64,000 bases of DNA, from assembly GCA_021741585.1 (NCBI GenBank), contig JAIOXN010000001.1, positions 797,059-861,058 on the forward strand, given 5' to 3'. Made by a program: the position numbers and the translations under genes. Source of the DNA: Aquiluna sp. (GTDB taxonomy: Bacteria; Actinomycetota; Actinomycetes; Actinomycetales; Microbacteriaceae). The notes beneath the pieces were generated by a model. The model saw only the letters and a program-made list of their open reading frames with translations. It was not told where the DNA came from and did not search any database. Shown here one piece after another: positions 28,318-37,340 of this stretch. Each line of letters opens with the position of its first letter. Positions within the stretch are counted from its first letter, which is position 1.

Positions 28318-28590
28318 TTACTTAACTACAGCCTTTAGCTTGCTTCCTGCAGATACCTTTACGGTGTTTGCAGCAGCGATCTGGATGGTTGCACCAGTCT
28401 GTGGGTTGCGACCGCTGCGTGCTGCGCGGTGGCCCTTCTCAACGCTTAGGTAACCAGGGATGGTGACCTTGTCGCCGCTCTTGATTGCTGCGCCGATGGT
28501 GTCAAACATTGCGTCGATGACACGGCCTACTGCAGCCTGTGACTCGCCGGTGTGCTTTGCAACAGCTGCTACTAGCTCGCTCTTGTTCAT
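28318..28590 (-). CDS. hupB: nucleoid protein HU
   Basis: A 90-residue histone-like protein that bends and wraps DNA. The helical dimerisation half (MNKSELVAAVAKHTGESQAAVGRVIDAMFDT) is followed by the beta-arm region with GHRAARSGRNPQTGATIQIAA (about 54-74), the HU signature with the DNA-intercalating proline at NPQTG. It lacks the long lysine/alanine-rich C-terminal tail of mycobacterial HupB, so it is the short type. The ATG is preceded by AGGAGG. Its own terminator follows; expression is expected to be high. Confidence 0.97.
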   Translation of the reverse strand: MNKSELVAAVAKHTGESQAAVGRVIDAMFDTIGAAIKSGDKVTIPGYLSVEKGHRAARSGRNPQTGATIQIAAANTVKVSAGSKLKAVVK

Positions 28591-28828
28591 AATGTCCTCC
28601 TGGACTTCTTGTGGACAGGATTTGTCTGAATCAACCTATAGCTAGCGGTGTAACTAACAAGCTCATATCTCGGCGTGTTGCGAGTGGATTTTTTGTGAAT
28701 TTTCCGCGTCAGAACGGGGATGTAGGGATTTCCACGTGTAATTTTTCAAACCCTAAACCACAGGTTGAACACTCGAAACAAGGCTTTTTTTGGACTCGGG
28801 TAGATTATTTCTAGTCCAAAGGAGTGCC
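28591..28828. other. divergent intergenic region hupB / YcaQ-like gene
   Basis: 238 bases without a gene. It holds the hupB leader (AGGAGG site next to 28590) and, on the plus strand, TAGATT (28801-28806) as a possible -10 for the YcaQ-like gene, with AAGGAG at 28819-28824. AT-rich stretches and an AAACCCTAAACC segment near 28749-28760 resemble sequence in the dnaB-upstream DnaA-box region. No strong operator or RNA structure was seen. Confidence 0.5.
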
Positions 28829-30025
28829 TTGACAAACCAGCTATCCGCCAGCCAAGCTCGGCATTTAGCCTTGAACAGCCTTGGAATTGGCGCCAATACT
28901 GGGCAAGAGGGGCTATTGGATGTTCTGTCAACCCTGAACCTCTTTCAGCTTGATTCGGTTAATGTCTTTGAACGAGCCCATCTATTGCCAGCATTCTCAA
29001 GGATCGGTGCCTACTCGATCGAGGAGTTCCAGGACCTTGCCTTCGGGACAAAACAGGGGACACCCCACCTCACCGAATATTGGGCTCACTGCGCGGCCCT
29101 CATCACAAAAGAAGACTGGGCACTATTCGAATTTCGTCGCAGAGAGTATCGAGAAAACCCGAAGATTCAGCGTTACCTCAAAGACGAGGCAGCTCTAGAA
29201 ACCTGGGTCAAAAAAGAACTGTTGGCGAATGGCCCGATGACCATCTCGGAATTTGAGCACGACGCAAATAAACGAACGGGAAACTGGTGGGGCTGGTCCG
29301 GCATCAAAATCATTCTCGAGCGGCTGTATTTCATTGGCGAAGTTGTCTCGGCTGGTAGAAGAAACTTCTCAAGACTCTACGCACTCCCAGAACAAGTCGG
29401 CCTTGTTGAGAACACGTCACTGAATTCGAATGAGCAAAGGAAGGCCCTGCTTCTAAAAGCCTCGGGATCTCTGGGTGTTGGGACTTTGGACGATATTGCT
29501 GATTACTACCGAATGAATAAGAAGGAGGCTCGACCACTCATCAGCGAGCTGGTTGAGGAGAATCTTTTAGCGGAGGTACGGGTCGAGGGTTGGGAACGCC
29601 CTGGATACGCAAAGCCAAACACCCTAAAAAATCTGAGCCCATTTGAATCTGGCGAACGCAAGGCAAGAATCTTTAGCCCCTTTGATCCTTTGATTTGGCG
29701 GCGAGAAAGACTGAGTCGAATCTTTGACTTTGAGTATCAGATTGAAATCTACCTGCCGGAAGATAAACGCAAATACGGCTACTACACCCTGCCGATCCTC
29801 CACGAGGACAAATTGGTTGGTCGGGTAGATCTCAAAAATGACCGCAAGAGCAAAACCTTGAATGTGCTCTCGCTCTGGAGCGAGCCTTGGCTATCCAAGG
29901 CTGATCTGAAGCGCATCACCCCGGATGTGGTGGCCGAATTAGAACTTGCCAAACAATGGGTTGGCGCAGAAACACTAAACCCGCCATCCAAAGGCAATTG
30001 GGCCTTTGGTGGCGGGTCTAATTAG
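28829..30025 (+). CDS. YcaQ-like winged-helix DNA glycosylase (HTH_42)
   Basis: A 398-residue protein of the HTH_42 superfamily (AlkZ/YcaQ), whose characterised members unhook DNA interstrand crosslinks. Family-like segments: LGILQLDSVNV-type (LFQLDSVNVFERAHLLPAFSRIG, about 37-59), HLTEYWAHCAALI (about 80-92), WGWSGIKIILERLYFIGEV (about 151-169) and FSPFDPLIWRRERLSRIFDFEYQIEIYLPEDKRKYGYYTLPIL (about 284-326). I choose the TTG at 28829, seven bases after AAGGAG; the upstream reading frame runs into the promoter. The exact lesion is unproven, but a repair role is well supported by family. Confidence 0.82.
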   Translation: MTNQLSASQARHLALNSLGIGANTGQEGLLDVLSTLNLFQLDSVNVFERAHLLPAFSRIGAYSIEEFQDLAFGTKQGTPHLTEYWAHCAALITKEDWALFEFRRREYRENPKIQRYLKDEAALETWVKKELLANGPMTISEFEHDANKRTGNWWGWSGIKIILERLYFIGEVVSAGRRNFSRLYALPEQVGLVENTSLNSNEQRKALLLKASGSLGVGTLDDIADYYRMNKKEARPLISELVEENLLAEVRVEGWERPGYAKPNTLKNLSPFESGERKARIFSPFDPLIWRRERLSRIFDFEYQIEIYLPEDKRKYGYYTLPILHEDKLVGRVDLKNDRKSKTLNVLSLWSEPWLSKADLKRITPDVVAELELAKQWVGAETLNPPSKGNWAFGGGSN

Positions 30026-30032
30026 AAACTAA

Positions 30033-30338
30033 TTACCAGCTTGACTTGGTGATACCAGGCAGCTCGCCCTTGTGTGCCATGTCGCGGAAACGTACACGGC
30101 TAACACCGAACTTGGATAGCACACCGCGTGGGCGGCCATCGATTAGGTCGCGGCTACGAACGCGCACTGGAGATGCGTTGCGAGGTAGCTTCTGCAGGCC
30201 TAGGCGTGCTGCTTCCTTCTGCTCGTCGGTAGAGGTTGGGTCTACCAAAGCCTTCTTTAGAGCTAGGCGCTGTTCTGCGTAGCGCTCAACGATTACTTTG
30301 CGCTGCTCGTTACGAGCAATCTTTGACTTCTTAGCCAT
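30033..30338 (-). CDS. rpsN: 30S ribosomal protein S14, zinc-free type
   Basis: A 101-residue long-form S14 ([14 protein letters not shown]...[34 protein letters not shown]). It has no cysteine and so lacks the CxxC zinc site of the short S14. In mycobacteria and Streptomyces the equivalent C-minus paralogue is derepressed by zinc shortage through Zur. Here it ends an rpmB-rpmG-rpsN cluster directly downstream of zur-znu genes. The start is ATG 30338; a nine-codon upstream extension overlaps rpmG and is rejected. It lies four bases after the rpmG stop. Confidence 0.97.
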   Translation of the reverse strand: MAKKSKIARNEQRKVIVERYAEQRLALKKALVDPTSTDEQKEAARLGLQKLPRNASPVRVRSRDLIDGRPRGVLSKFGVSRVRFRDMAHKGELPGITKSSW

Positions 30339-30342
30339 GTGT

Positions 30343-30510
30343 TTAGCGCTCCTCGCGGAATTCAACGTGCTTGCGCACTACTGGGTCGTACTTCTTCAAA
30401 GTGATGCGGTCTGGGTCGTTGCGACGGTTCTTCTTGGTCACGTATGTGAAACCAGTGCCGGCGGTTGACTTCAGCTTGATGATTGGACGGATGTCCTTGT
30501 CTTTAGCCAT
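30343..30510 (-). CDS. rpmG: 50S ribosomal protein L33, zinc-free type
   Basis: A 55-residue protein read directly from the sequence: [16 protein letters not shown] at the N-terminus, then [18 protein letters not shown] and a C-terminus ending HVEFREER. It has no cysteine, matching the C-minus L33 (RpmG1 type of mycobacteria) rather than the zinc-ribbon form. The ATG is at 30510, and the gene lies between rpmB (nine bases upstream) and rpsN (four bases downstream). It is part of the probable zinc-sparing ribosomal operon. Confidence 0.96.
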   Translation of the reverse strand: MAKDKDIRPIIKLKSTAGTGFTYVTKKNRRNDPDRITLKKYDPVVRKHVEFREER

Positions 30511-30519
30511 TCTCTATTC

Positions 30520-30756
30520 CTAGATCTTCTCGCCGCGAGCAACTAGCTCAGCGATAACGGACTCAATGCCACGAACGTCAATCACCTTGATGCCGCGAGC
30601 AGAAAGCTGCAGGGTAACCTTGCGGCCCATGGATGGGACGAAGTAAGTCTTCTTCTGGATGTTTGGGTCAAAGCGACGCTTGGTCTTGTTCTGAGCGTGC
30701 GAAACTTTGTGACCGAACTGCGGTCCGGTCTGTGTGACCTGGCAGTAGGCAGCCAT
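30520..30756 (-). CDS. rpmB: 50S ribosomal protein L28, zinc-free type
   Basis: A 78-residue L28: [34 protein letters not shown], ending [24 protein letters not shown]. It has one cysteine only and none of the CxxC pairs of the zinc-binding form. Closest by eye is the mycobacterial C-minus L28. AGGAGG precedes ATG 30756; an eight-codon upstream extension is rejected. The 120-base gap to zur contains GGGCC-TT-GGCCC as a small hairpin but no recognisable Zur box, so zinc control here, if any, would be by read-through from zur. Confidence 0.96.
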   Translation of the reverse strand: MAAYCQVTQTGPQFGHKVSHAQNKTKRRFDPNIQKKTYFVPSMGRKVTLQLSARGIKVIDVRGIESVIAELVARGEKI

Positions 30757-30876
30757 TTGTCCTCCTAGGGGCGCGTTCACCCGAAGCTAAAGTTTGGGAT
30801 TGTTAGGGCCAAGGCCCGTGCAACCATGCAAGTTTAGGAGAGAACGGGGGCCAAAAGCAAGTCTTAGTTTAGAAAA

Positions 30877-31269
30877 TCAACTCGCCACGCCACATTTTTC
30901 GCAAATACCAAATAATTCGATGCTGTGGGTCACGGATGTGAAGCCGTGTTTGGCCGCCAATTCGCTAGTTGCTGCCTCGAAACCAGCAAGATCGAACTCA
31001 ACTGTTTCGCCGCACTGTCGGCAGATCAAGTGGTGGTGGTGGTCGTTTGAGCAGAACCGGTACTTGGTCTCACCGTCTTCCGATGCCAGGGCATCCACAT
31101 CGCCTGATTCAACAAGCTCAGTTAGCGCCCGATAAACGGTTGTCAGCCCGAGCTTGAGACCGGTGGAAATAATCATCTGGAAAATCTCTTGGGCTGAAGC
31201 GAATCCATTGGATTCTTCTAAGGCCTGCCGAACCGCAACCTTTTGCCAGGTTGAACGCTTGGTGCTCAT
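30877..31269 (-). CDS. zur: zinc uptake regulator Zur (Fur family)
   Basis: A 130-residue Fur-family repressor. The winged helix (about 1-70) includes LKLGLTTVYRALTELVESGDVDAL, the recognition helix. Metal sites are HHHH at 77-80, C83/C86 (CRQC) and C123/C126 (CEKC), the structural zinc site of Zur/Fur. Linkage to the znuABC genes and a Zur box ahead of znuA identifies it as Zur rather than Fur. The ATG at 31269 overlaps the znuB stop as ATGA. It is expected to repress znuACB-zur when zinc is sufficient. Confidence 0.92.
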   Translation of the reverse strand: MSTKRSTWQKVAVRQALEESNGFASAQEIFQMIISTGLKLGLTTVYRALTELVESGDVDALASEDGETKYRFCSNDHHHHLICRQCGETVEFDLAGFEAATSELAAKHGFTSVTHSIELFGICEKCGVAS

Positions 31270-32105
31270 GCTCGAACCCCTTTGGTTTTTGCCCAAGAGA
31301 TAACTCGAGCTATCAGATAAATCAGGAAAGAGATAGTTGTCACATAAGGGCTAATTGGAAGGCCGCCGCCAAGTGCTAAAAGGATTCCGCCGACCATGGA
31401 GATAAACGCGAAAGTCACAGACAAGACTGGCACCCAAAGTTGACTGTTGCTTAGCCTGAGTGCTGAAGCCGCCGGTGTCACAAGCAAAGCCAAAACCAAA
31501 AGAGCGCCCACCACCTGAACCGCAGCTGCAACCGCTAATCCCAGAAGCAACACAAAGACAATCCCAAGAGCGCGAACTCTTACCCCCCTTGCCGATGCAA
31601 CCTCTGGATCCAAAGATGCAAACGACAGTGGTCGCCAGATAACCAGCATCACGCCGACAACTATCAGGGCGATTACTGCCATAGCCGCAAGCTTGGGGTC
31701 ATCCACCGAAACAATCTGCCCGGTTAGCAAGCCGAACTTATTCGCGGCCCGTCCCGGATAAAGCGCCAATGCAAGGATTCCAATACCCAACCCGAATGGC
31801 ATCAAGACCGCAACAAATGAGTTTCGATCCTTGGCTCGCTCGCCCAGAAAGGCCAATATTCCAGCCGCAGCAAGGGAACCAACCACTGATCCAACGACCA
31901 CATCTAGGCCAATCAGCAAAAAGATTGCCGCCCCCGCGAAGGAGAGCTCGGAAATACCGTGCACCGCAAACGAGAGTTCGCGGTTCATGACAAAGACCCC
32001 CACCAGTCCGCCAATTAGCGCCAAAAGCGCACCTGCGTATAGCGAATTGGCAACCAGCGGAATCAGACGGTCGTAATCTGAAAAATCAAAGAGTGCGGCA
32101 TGCAT
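31266..32105 (-). CDS. znuB: zinc ABC transporter permease
   Basis: ABC-3 type metal permease, 279 residues, with eight to nine TM helices. The coupling region is RGVRVRALGIVFVLLLGLAVAAAVQVVGALLVLALLVTPAASAL (about 180-220), the family hallmark. ATG 32105 overlaps the znuC stop as TGATG with GAGGAG upstream; a GTG three codons earlier is less likely. It is co-transcribed with znuA and znuC and coupled to zur through an ATGA overlap. Zinc as substrate is inferred from Zur linkage; manganese transporters share this fold. Confidence 0.93.
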   Translation of the reverse strand: MHAALFDFSDYDRLIPLVANSLYAGALLALIGGLVGVFVMNRELSFAVHGISELSFAGAAIFLLIGLDVVVGSVVGSLAAAGILAFLGERAKDRNSFVAVLMPFGLGIGILALALYPGRAANKFGLLTGQIVSVDDPKLAAMAVIALIVVGVMLVIWRPLSFASLDPEVASARGVRVRALGIVFVLLLGLAVAAAVQVVGALLVLALLVTPAASALRLSNSQLWVPVLSVTFAFISMVGGILLALGGGLPISPYVTTISFLIYLIARVISWAKTKGVRA

Positions 32106-32899
32106 CAGCTCCACTCCTCATCTTGGTGGTGGTTGTGGTCATGAGTGCCCAAGACCACGACCCTGCCCTGGTTCCTAACGACATCAATCTCAGAGCCATA
32201 TAGCTTGCTCAAAACCTCGGATCGCAAAACCTCATCTGGGGTGCCGATTGAGTAGTTTCCCTGGGCAAGATACAGAACTCGATCGACATAATCGATAATC
32301 GGGTTCACATCGTGAGTCACAAACAAGACCGCTGCCTTTTGCTCACTTGCCTGCGCGTGGATTAGCTCGCTGACCACTCCTTGGTGGTGCAGATCAAGTG
32401 CACTCAGTGGCTCATCCGCCAAAACCAAGCTTGGTTTCGAGATAACTGCCTGGGCAACCCTGACTCGCTGCATCTCTCCACCGGAAAGTTGTCCGACGGG
32501 CTTATCGGCAAGGTGTTCGGCATCAACGGCCTCAAGTGCTCGCATGGCTTGGCTCTTCATGGACTTTGACGGGATTGGCAGTCCAAACTTGTGACCATCT
32601 AGGCCAAACCTGACAGCATCGATAACTCGCAATGGCAGGTCGGTTCCTAGAATTCTGTGTTGCGGGATGTAGCCAATCTTTCTGCTGCCAAATCCAGCCT
32701 TTTTGCCCAATAGCTCAATCGATCCTGAGGTAAGTGCCTGTTGACCCAAGATGCTTTTGAGGAGCATGGATTTGCCAGACCCGTTGGCGCCGATGATTGC
32801 GATGAACTCACCGGGTTGAACCTCAAAGTTCAAATCAGACCAAATCGCCTGCTCGCCAAAGGCGAGCGAGGCGTTTGCGACTTTTAGGACACTGCCCAC
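32105..32899 (-). CDS. znuC: zinc ABC transporter ATPase
   Basis: A 264-residue ABC ATPase: Walker A GANGSGKS at 37-44, signature QLSGGEMQRVRVAQA near 139-153, Walker B LVLADEPLSALD near 158-169, and the H-loop FVTHDVNPI near 195. The extreme C-terminus is a histidine-rich tail (GTHDHNHHQDEEWS) that could bind zinc. A GTG start at 32899 overlaps the znuA stop as TAGTG. It powers ZnuB with ZnuA as zinc-binding component. Confidence 0.94.
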   Translation of the reverse strand: MGSVLKVANASLAFGEQAIWSDLNFEVQPGEFIAIIGANGSGKSMLLKSILGQQALTSGSIELLGKKAGFGSRKIGYIPQHRILGTDLPLRVIDAVRFGLDGHKFGLPIPSKSMKSQAMRALEAVDAEHLADKPVGQLSGGEMQRVRVAQAVISKPSLVLADEPLSALDLHHQGVVSELIHAQASEQKAAVLFVTHDVNPIIDYVDRVLYLAQGNYSIGTPDEVLRSEVLSKLYGSEIDVVRNQGRVVVLGTHDHNHHQDEEWS

Positions 32900-33849
32900 T
32901 AGTAAACGGCTTCCTGAAGCTGGTCGATGACTGAATTCATGTAATCCAGATAGCTCAGACCCTCAGGAAGTGACTCATAAAGTGAGATCTCTGGCAAGCC
33001 TGCATCTGCTGCAGTTTTGCTCAGTGCAGCCGCAGTGGCATCGGCAGTCTGGGCATTGGTCACCAGAAGAATGGCAACTTTTCCAGCCAAAAGATCACTT
33101 GCAGTCCTTAGATCTGCTGGGGAGACCTCTCGCTCTTCCTCAACGGCCTCTGAAAGTCCACTTGGCGTCATGTTGGTAAAACCAGCGTCCTCAAGCAACA
33201 AATCTCCGATTGGCTCAGATGAGATCACACCAAGGCCAAGAGCCTTTTCCCTCAGGGCCTCGCTTCTGATTTCCAGGTTGTCCAGCTCAATCATGAAATC
33301 GTCGAAGTTCTGGTTGATTTCAGCAAAAGCCTCTGGGCGAAGTTCCGAGAGAACTCTCGCGATTGTTTCGGCGGTTGTGCCAACCACAGCAAGATCAAAC
33401 CAAACGTGCTCATTGCCCTCGAAAGTTTCGCCACTGTCAACATTGATTGGTGTTAGGAGTAGTTTTGGTTCTTCGCTCTGGGAGTTGGAGGCTAACTCTT
33501 CAACAAAGTTGTCGTAGCCCCCGCCGTTATAAACGATGAGATCGGCGTCTTCGATTGCGAGTTGATCGCGAGCAGTCACCTCATAGGAGTGTGGATCTTT
33601 GTTCAGGTCATCGATCAAAACCGTGACGTCGACCCATTCACCGCCGATTTCTTCAACGATGGAGCCCCAGGGCATTGTCGTTGCTAACACCTGAATTACG
33701 CCGGTTTCGCCCTCACGGGTAATGCTCGGAGATGGGTTTGGAGTTGCAGTTTCCTCGGGCTTTGGGCCAAAGAAGGTGTTTCCAACGAATACGCCGGCGA
33801 CGATGGCGGCAACCAGAATCAGAATTGGGACAACAATGCGATTTCTCAT
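32899..33849 (-). CDS. znuA: zinc-binding protein of ABC transporter (ZnuA-like)
   Basis: A 316-residue cluster A-I metal-binding protein. One N-terminal TM helix (about 5-26) lacks a lipobox cysteine, so it is anchored by the helix itself. DPHSYE with His87 and EHVWFD with His148 are the usual metal ligands of the TroA/ZnuA family. The His-rich flexible loop of Gram-negative ZnuA is absent. It is the first gene of znuA-znuC-znuB-zur, with a Zur-box-like palindrome just upstream. Zinc specificity is inferred from context. Confidence 0.9.
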   Translation of the reverse strand: MRNRIVVPILILVAAIVAGVFVGNTFFGPKPEETATPNPSPSITREGETGVIQVLATTMPWGSIVEEIGGEWVDVTVLIDDLNKDPHSYEVTARDQLAIEDADLIVYNGGGYDNFVEELASNSQSEEPKLLLTPINVDSGETFEGNEHVWFDLAVVGTTAETIARVLSELRPEAFAEINQNFDDFMIELDNLEIRSEALREKALGLGVISSEPIGDLLLEDAGFTNMTPSGLSEAVEEEREVSPADLRTASDLLAGKVAILLVTNAQTADATAAALSKTAADAGLPEISLYESLPEGLSYLDYMNSVIDQLQEAVY

Positions 33850-33869
33850 TCCTAAAGACTAACGCTTAT

Positions 33870-33890
33870 TGAAAATGATTGTCAATTGCA
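33870..33890 (-). promoter_or_regulatory. Zur box upstream of znuA
   Basis: The palindrome begins TGAAAATGATTGTCA and ends CAATTGCA, near the actinobacterial Zur consensus (TGAAAATGATT, then N, then TCATTTTCA). It is 20-40 bases upstream of the znuA start and immediately beyond the stop of the E2 gene. Zn-Zur binding here would repress znuA-znuC-znuB-zur. Confidence 0.85.
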
Positions 33891-33891
33891 A

Positions 33892-35199
33892 TTAGTCGAG
33901 GAGAAGGGCAGGCTCCTCGATGACGCTCGCTACATCCTGAACAAATCTCGATGCGACGTCACCGTCAACGACTCGGTGGTCAAAGGTGGCACCAATTGTC
34001 GTGACCTGGCGGACCACGATCTCATCGTCTACCACCCAGGGCTTCTTGCGAATTGAGCCAAGGGCAACAATTCCCACTTCACCCGGGTTCAAAATCGGGG
34101 TTCCAGTGTCAACACCGAAAACACCGATGTTGGTGATGGTGATGGTTCCATTCGACATATCTTCTTGGGTTGTCTTGCCTTCGCGGGCGGTTGCTGCTAG
34201 TTGTTCAATGGCTTGAGCAAGCTCGATCATGCTCATTGCATCGGCATCTTTGATATTTGGAACGATCAAGCCTCTTGGAGTTGCCGCTGCGATTCCAAGG
34301 TTCACAAAGTTGTGAACAATGATTTCCTCGTCGGTCCAGGTGGAGTTCACCATCTTGTTGCGCCTTGCGGCCCAAATCATGGCCTTGGCCATAATCAACA
34401 ACGGCGTCACCTTGATGCCTGCAAAATCAACGGAGTTCTTTAGTCGCTTGACATATTCCATGGTTCTGGTGGCATCAACATCAACAAAGATGCTCACGTG
34501 AGGGGCGGTGAAAGCACTTCTGACCATCGCGGTGGCAATAGCTTTTCTAACGCCCTTGACTGGGATTCGCTCTTCGCGCTCGCTAGGAGCATCAGGAGTG
34601 GTTAGGTTCTTGAAAACACTGGCCTGTGAGGCAGAGCCGATGACGTCTTCACGAGTGATCTCACCGTGCATCCCGGTGCCAACAACCGAACCCAGGTCAA
34701 CCCCGAGTTCTTTTGCCATTTTGCGAATTGGTGGCTTTGCCATGATGCTTTCGCTGGCAGCAGCAGCCCGAACCATCGAAACTGGGATCGCAGTTGTGAC
34801 AGGCGCCATTGCGGCGACTGCCCTGGATCTTCGTGATTTCACATCACCAGAGTCGCCATAGCCGACCAGGGTCGGAATCTTATATTCGGCGCCGGTGTCT
34901 TTTTCATCCCCAGTTGCAGGGGCATCCGGCTCGGAAAGAACCGGGATTGGTGATGCACCGACTACTCGAACCGCGATGATCGGGTTGCCGACCTCAACGG
35001 TGTCGCCCTCTTTGGCAAAAAGCTCAACTACTTCGCCTGCGAAAGGACATGGCAGCTCAACGATTGATTTTGCGGTTTCGATTTCGCAAATCGTTTGATT
35101 CACAGAAACCTGGTCGCCAACAGCGACCTTCCAAGAGACGATTTCGGCCTCGGTTAGGCCCTCACCAACATCTGGCAGTGGGAATTTAGCGATGCTCAT
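33892..35199 (-). CDS. 2-oxoacid dehydrogenase E2 (dihydrolipoyl acyltransferase)
   Basis: A 435-residue E2 subunit. The lipoyl domain spans about 1-78 with the lipoylated Lys in [13 protein letters not shown] (about residues 40-52). A peripheral-subunit binding domain lies near 155-195 ([32 protein letters not shown]), followed by a catalytic acyltransferase domain with [11 protein letters not shown] (HxxxDG). It accepts acyl groups from the E1 alpha/beta pair encoded just upstream. It could be a branched-chain 2-oxoacid or a pyruvate/acetoin-type complex; gene order E1a-E1b-E2 favours the branched-chain type. No E3 is in the cluster. The Zur box for znuA lies past its stop. Confidence 0.9.
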   Translation of the reverse strand: MSIAKFPLPDVGEGLTEAEIVSWKVAVGDQVSVNQTICEIETAKSIVELPCPFAGEVVELFAKEGDTVEVGNPIIAVRVVGASPIPVLSEPDAPATGDEKDTGAEYKIPTLVGYGDSGDVKSRRSRAVAAMAPVTTAIPVSMVRAAAASESIMAKPPIRKMAKELGVDLGSVVGTGMHGEITREDVIGSASQASVFKNLTTPDAPSEREERIPVKGVRKAIATAMVRSAFTAPHVSIFVDVDATRTMEYVKRLKNSVDFAGIKVTPLLIMAKAMIWAARRNKMVNSTWTDEEIIVHNFVNLGIAAATPRGLIVPNIKDADAMSMIELAQAIEQLAATAREGKTTQEDMSNGTITITNIGVFGVDTGTPILNPGEVGIVALGSIRKKPWVVDDEIVVRQVTTIGATFDHRVVDGDVASRFVQDVASVIEEPALLLD

Positions 35200-35208
35200 C
35201 TTTTCTCC

Positions 35209-36192
35209 CTAATAAGCCAAAACCCTATCAACTGCCTCCAAGATGCGGTCAGCATCTGGGAGGTAGGTTTCCTCAAGCTTCGCCGGAGGATATGGGGTGT
35301 CAAAACCACCAACTCGAATCACTGGTGCTTCCAGGTGGTAGAAGGCGTGCTCGGCAATTCGAGCTGCGATTTCGCTAGATAGCGAAACGTTGGTTGGGGC
35401 CTCGTGAGCAACGATCGCTCTTCCGGTCTTCATGACCGAAGCCAAAATTGTTGGGTAATCAATTGGTGAAAGCGATCGAAGGTCAATCACTTCAATGCTG
35501 ATGCCCTCATCGGCACCAATCTCAGCCGCCTGCAAAGCCGTTGTCACCATTGGGCCATAGGCCAAAAGGGTTACCTGACTTCCCTCACGCATCAATCTGG
35601 CGTTGTGAAGTGGCATCGGCGGGGTGTCAAGGTTCACCGGGCCCTTTTGCCAGTACCTGCGCTTTGGTTCAAAGACAATCACCGGGTCATCGCTCTTGAT
35701 CGCCTGCTGAATCATCCAATAGGCATCATTTGGGTTTGATGGGGAGACGATTCTCAAACCTGCGGTGTGGGCAAAATATGCCTCTGGGCTCTCTGAGTGG
35801 TGCTCAACCGCACCGATCGCTCCACCGTAAGGGATGCGAATCACAACCGGCATCTTCAGAAAGCCCTCTGAGCGATAAGTGAGTTTCGCAAGCTGAGTAG
35901 TGATCTGGTTGAAGGCTGGAAAGACGAAGCCATCAAACTGAATCTCTGTGACCGGGCGATAGCCGCGCATCGCAAGGCCAATCGCGGTTCCGATGATTCC
36001 GGATTCTGCGATTGGGGAGTTAAAGACTCGGTCTTGGCCAAATTCTTTGTGGAGGCCCTCTGTGACGCGGAACACTCCACCTAGTTCAGCGACGTCTTCA
36101 CCGAACATCAAAACTTTTGGATCATCCTGCATTGCCTTTTGAATGCCGGCGTTTAGCGCCTTGGCGATTGGCATCTCTTTATAACTACTCAT
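35209..36192 (-). CDS. 2-oxoacid dehydrogenase E1 beta subunit
   Basis: A 327-residue transketolase-fold beta subunit (MSSYKEMPIAKALNAGIQKAMQDDPKVLMFGEDVAELGGVFRVTEGL). The pyrimidine-binding GEDV motif and the IPYGGAIGAVEHHSESPEAYF loop are typical of E1 beta. Thiamine diphosphate is shared with E1 alpha. The start at 36192 overlaps the E1-alpha stop by eight bases, and the E2 gene follows nine bases downstream. The substrate class (branched-chain 2-oxoacids favoured) is inferred. Confidence 0.92.
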   Translation of the reverse strand: MSSYKEMPIAKALNAGIQKAMQDDPKVLMFGEDVAELGGVFRVTEGLHKEFGQDRVFNSPIAESGIIGTAIGLAMRGYRPVTEIQFDGFVFPAFNQITTQLAKLTYRSEGFLKMPVVIRIPYGGAIGAVEHHSESPEAYFAHTAGLRIVSPSNPNDAYWMIQQAIKSDDPVIVFEPKRRYWQKGPVNLDTPPMPLHNARLMREGSQVTLLAYGPMVTTALQAAEIGADEGISIEVIDLRSLSPIDYPTILASVMKTGRAIVAHEAPTNVSLSSEIAARIAEHAFYHLEAPVIRVGGFDTPYPPAKLEETYLPDADRILEAVDRVLAY

Positions 36193-37303
36193 GAGATCCC
36201 ATCTTTTCTTCGTAGGCCTTCAGCCAAGCCTTCTGGCGATCAATTTCTGGGTGCTCTTCTGAGTAAACGTGGTTGAAGATGTTCTCAAGCGGCGGGATTC
36301 CAAGGGCGAAGGTCTGCTCGCGGATATCGGCGGCTAGAGCATCGCCGGCAATCTTCACCTCGTCAAAGAAGTCATCGTTGATGCCCTGGCGGCGCAAGAA
36401 GGTTTCGAAGCGCTGGATTGGGTCTCTGGCCTTCCAGTACTCAACCTCTTCTTCATCGCGGTATTTGCTCGGGTCATCGGAAGTGGTGTGGGCACCAATT
36501 CGGTAGGTGAGTGCCTCAAGCAGCACTGGGCCTGCCCCTTCTCTTGCCTGATCCATGTGGTACTTGGTGGCTGCATAGTTGGCCAGAACATCATTGCCAT
36601 CGATTCGCAGCCCCGGAACACCGAAGCCTTCGCCACGGGTATAAAGCGGAACCGTGGTTTGGGTATCAACCCTTGAGGAAATCGCCCACTGGTTGTTCTG
36701 GATAAAGAAAACGATCGGGGCTTTGTTCACCGCAGCAAACAAAAGCGATTCAGAGATATCTCCTTCGGCGGTTGCACCGTCACCGAAGTAGGAGATTACG
36801 GCCAAGTCTTCTTCTAGGTTTCCGGTTCCAACCTTGCCGTCAAACTTCACGCCCATCGCATAGCCAACCGCGTGCAAAACCTGGGAGGCCAAAACGATTG
36901 CGTACAGGTGGAATCTGGTTTCCTCCGGGTTCCAACCACCGTGATTCACACCGCGCATCATCTTGAGGATTGACATCAGCTCAACCCCGTGGGTTAGCGC
37001 AACGCCGTGCTCTCGATAGCTCGGGAAAATGTGGTCGTTTGGCCCAACTCCATAGCCAGAACCAATCTGAGCACCCTCTTGGCCAATAGCCGGCACCCAG
37101 AGTCCCAATTGACCCTGGCGCTGCAATGCAATGGCTTCAATATCAAATCTGCGGATTCTCGCCATATCTCGATACATCGCAAGAAGGGTGTCTTCGCTAA
37201 TCGAGTCAATGATTTCGCCGTATTTGGCGTATTCCTTGGGAACGCCATAGGTGCCATCTGGCGACAGCAGCTGCAGCATTGGGATGGAATTGTCTGGAAT
37301 CAC
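36185..37303 (-). CDS. 2-oxoacid dehydrogenase E1 alpha subunit
   Basis: A 372-residue E1 alpha with the thiamine-diphosphate motif ISYFGDGATAEGD (GDG) followed about 30 residues later by QNNQWAIS, and the phosphorylation-loop-like region IGAHTTSDDPSKYR. I favour the GTG at 37303 (AGGACCT upstream) because the next in-frame upstream ATG (37342) interlocks with the divergent start at 37341. The long frame beyond is antisense to the holin-like gene. Together with E1 beta and E2 it forms a branched-chain-type complex that converts a 2-oxoacid to acyl-CoA. Confidence 0.9.
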   Translation of the reverse strand: MIPDNSIPMLQLLSPDGTYGVPKEYAKYGEIIDSISEDTLLAMYRDMARIRRFDIEAIALQRQGQLGLWVPAIGQEGAQIGSGYGVGPNDHIFPSYREHGVALTHGVELMSILKMMRGVNHGGWNPEETRFHLYAIVLASQVLHAVGYAMGVKFDGKVGTGNLEEDLAVISYFGDGATAEGDISESLLFAAVNKAPIVFFIQNNQWAISSRVDTQTTVPLYTRGEGFGVPGLRIDGNDVLANYAATKYHMDQAREGAGPVLLEALTYRIGAHTTSDDPSKYRDEEEVEYWKARDPIQRFETFLRRQGINDDFFDEVKIAGDALAADIREQTFALGIPPLENIFNHVYSEEHPEIDRQKAWLKAYEEKMGSHE

Positions 37304-37340
37304 AGGTCCTAATTTAGCCCGAACCTGAAAGAATGGGGCC

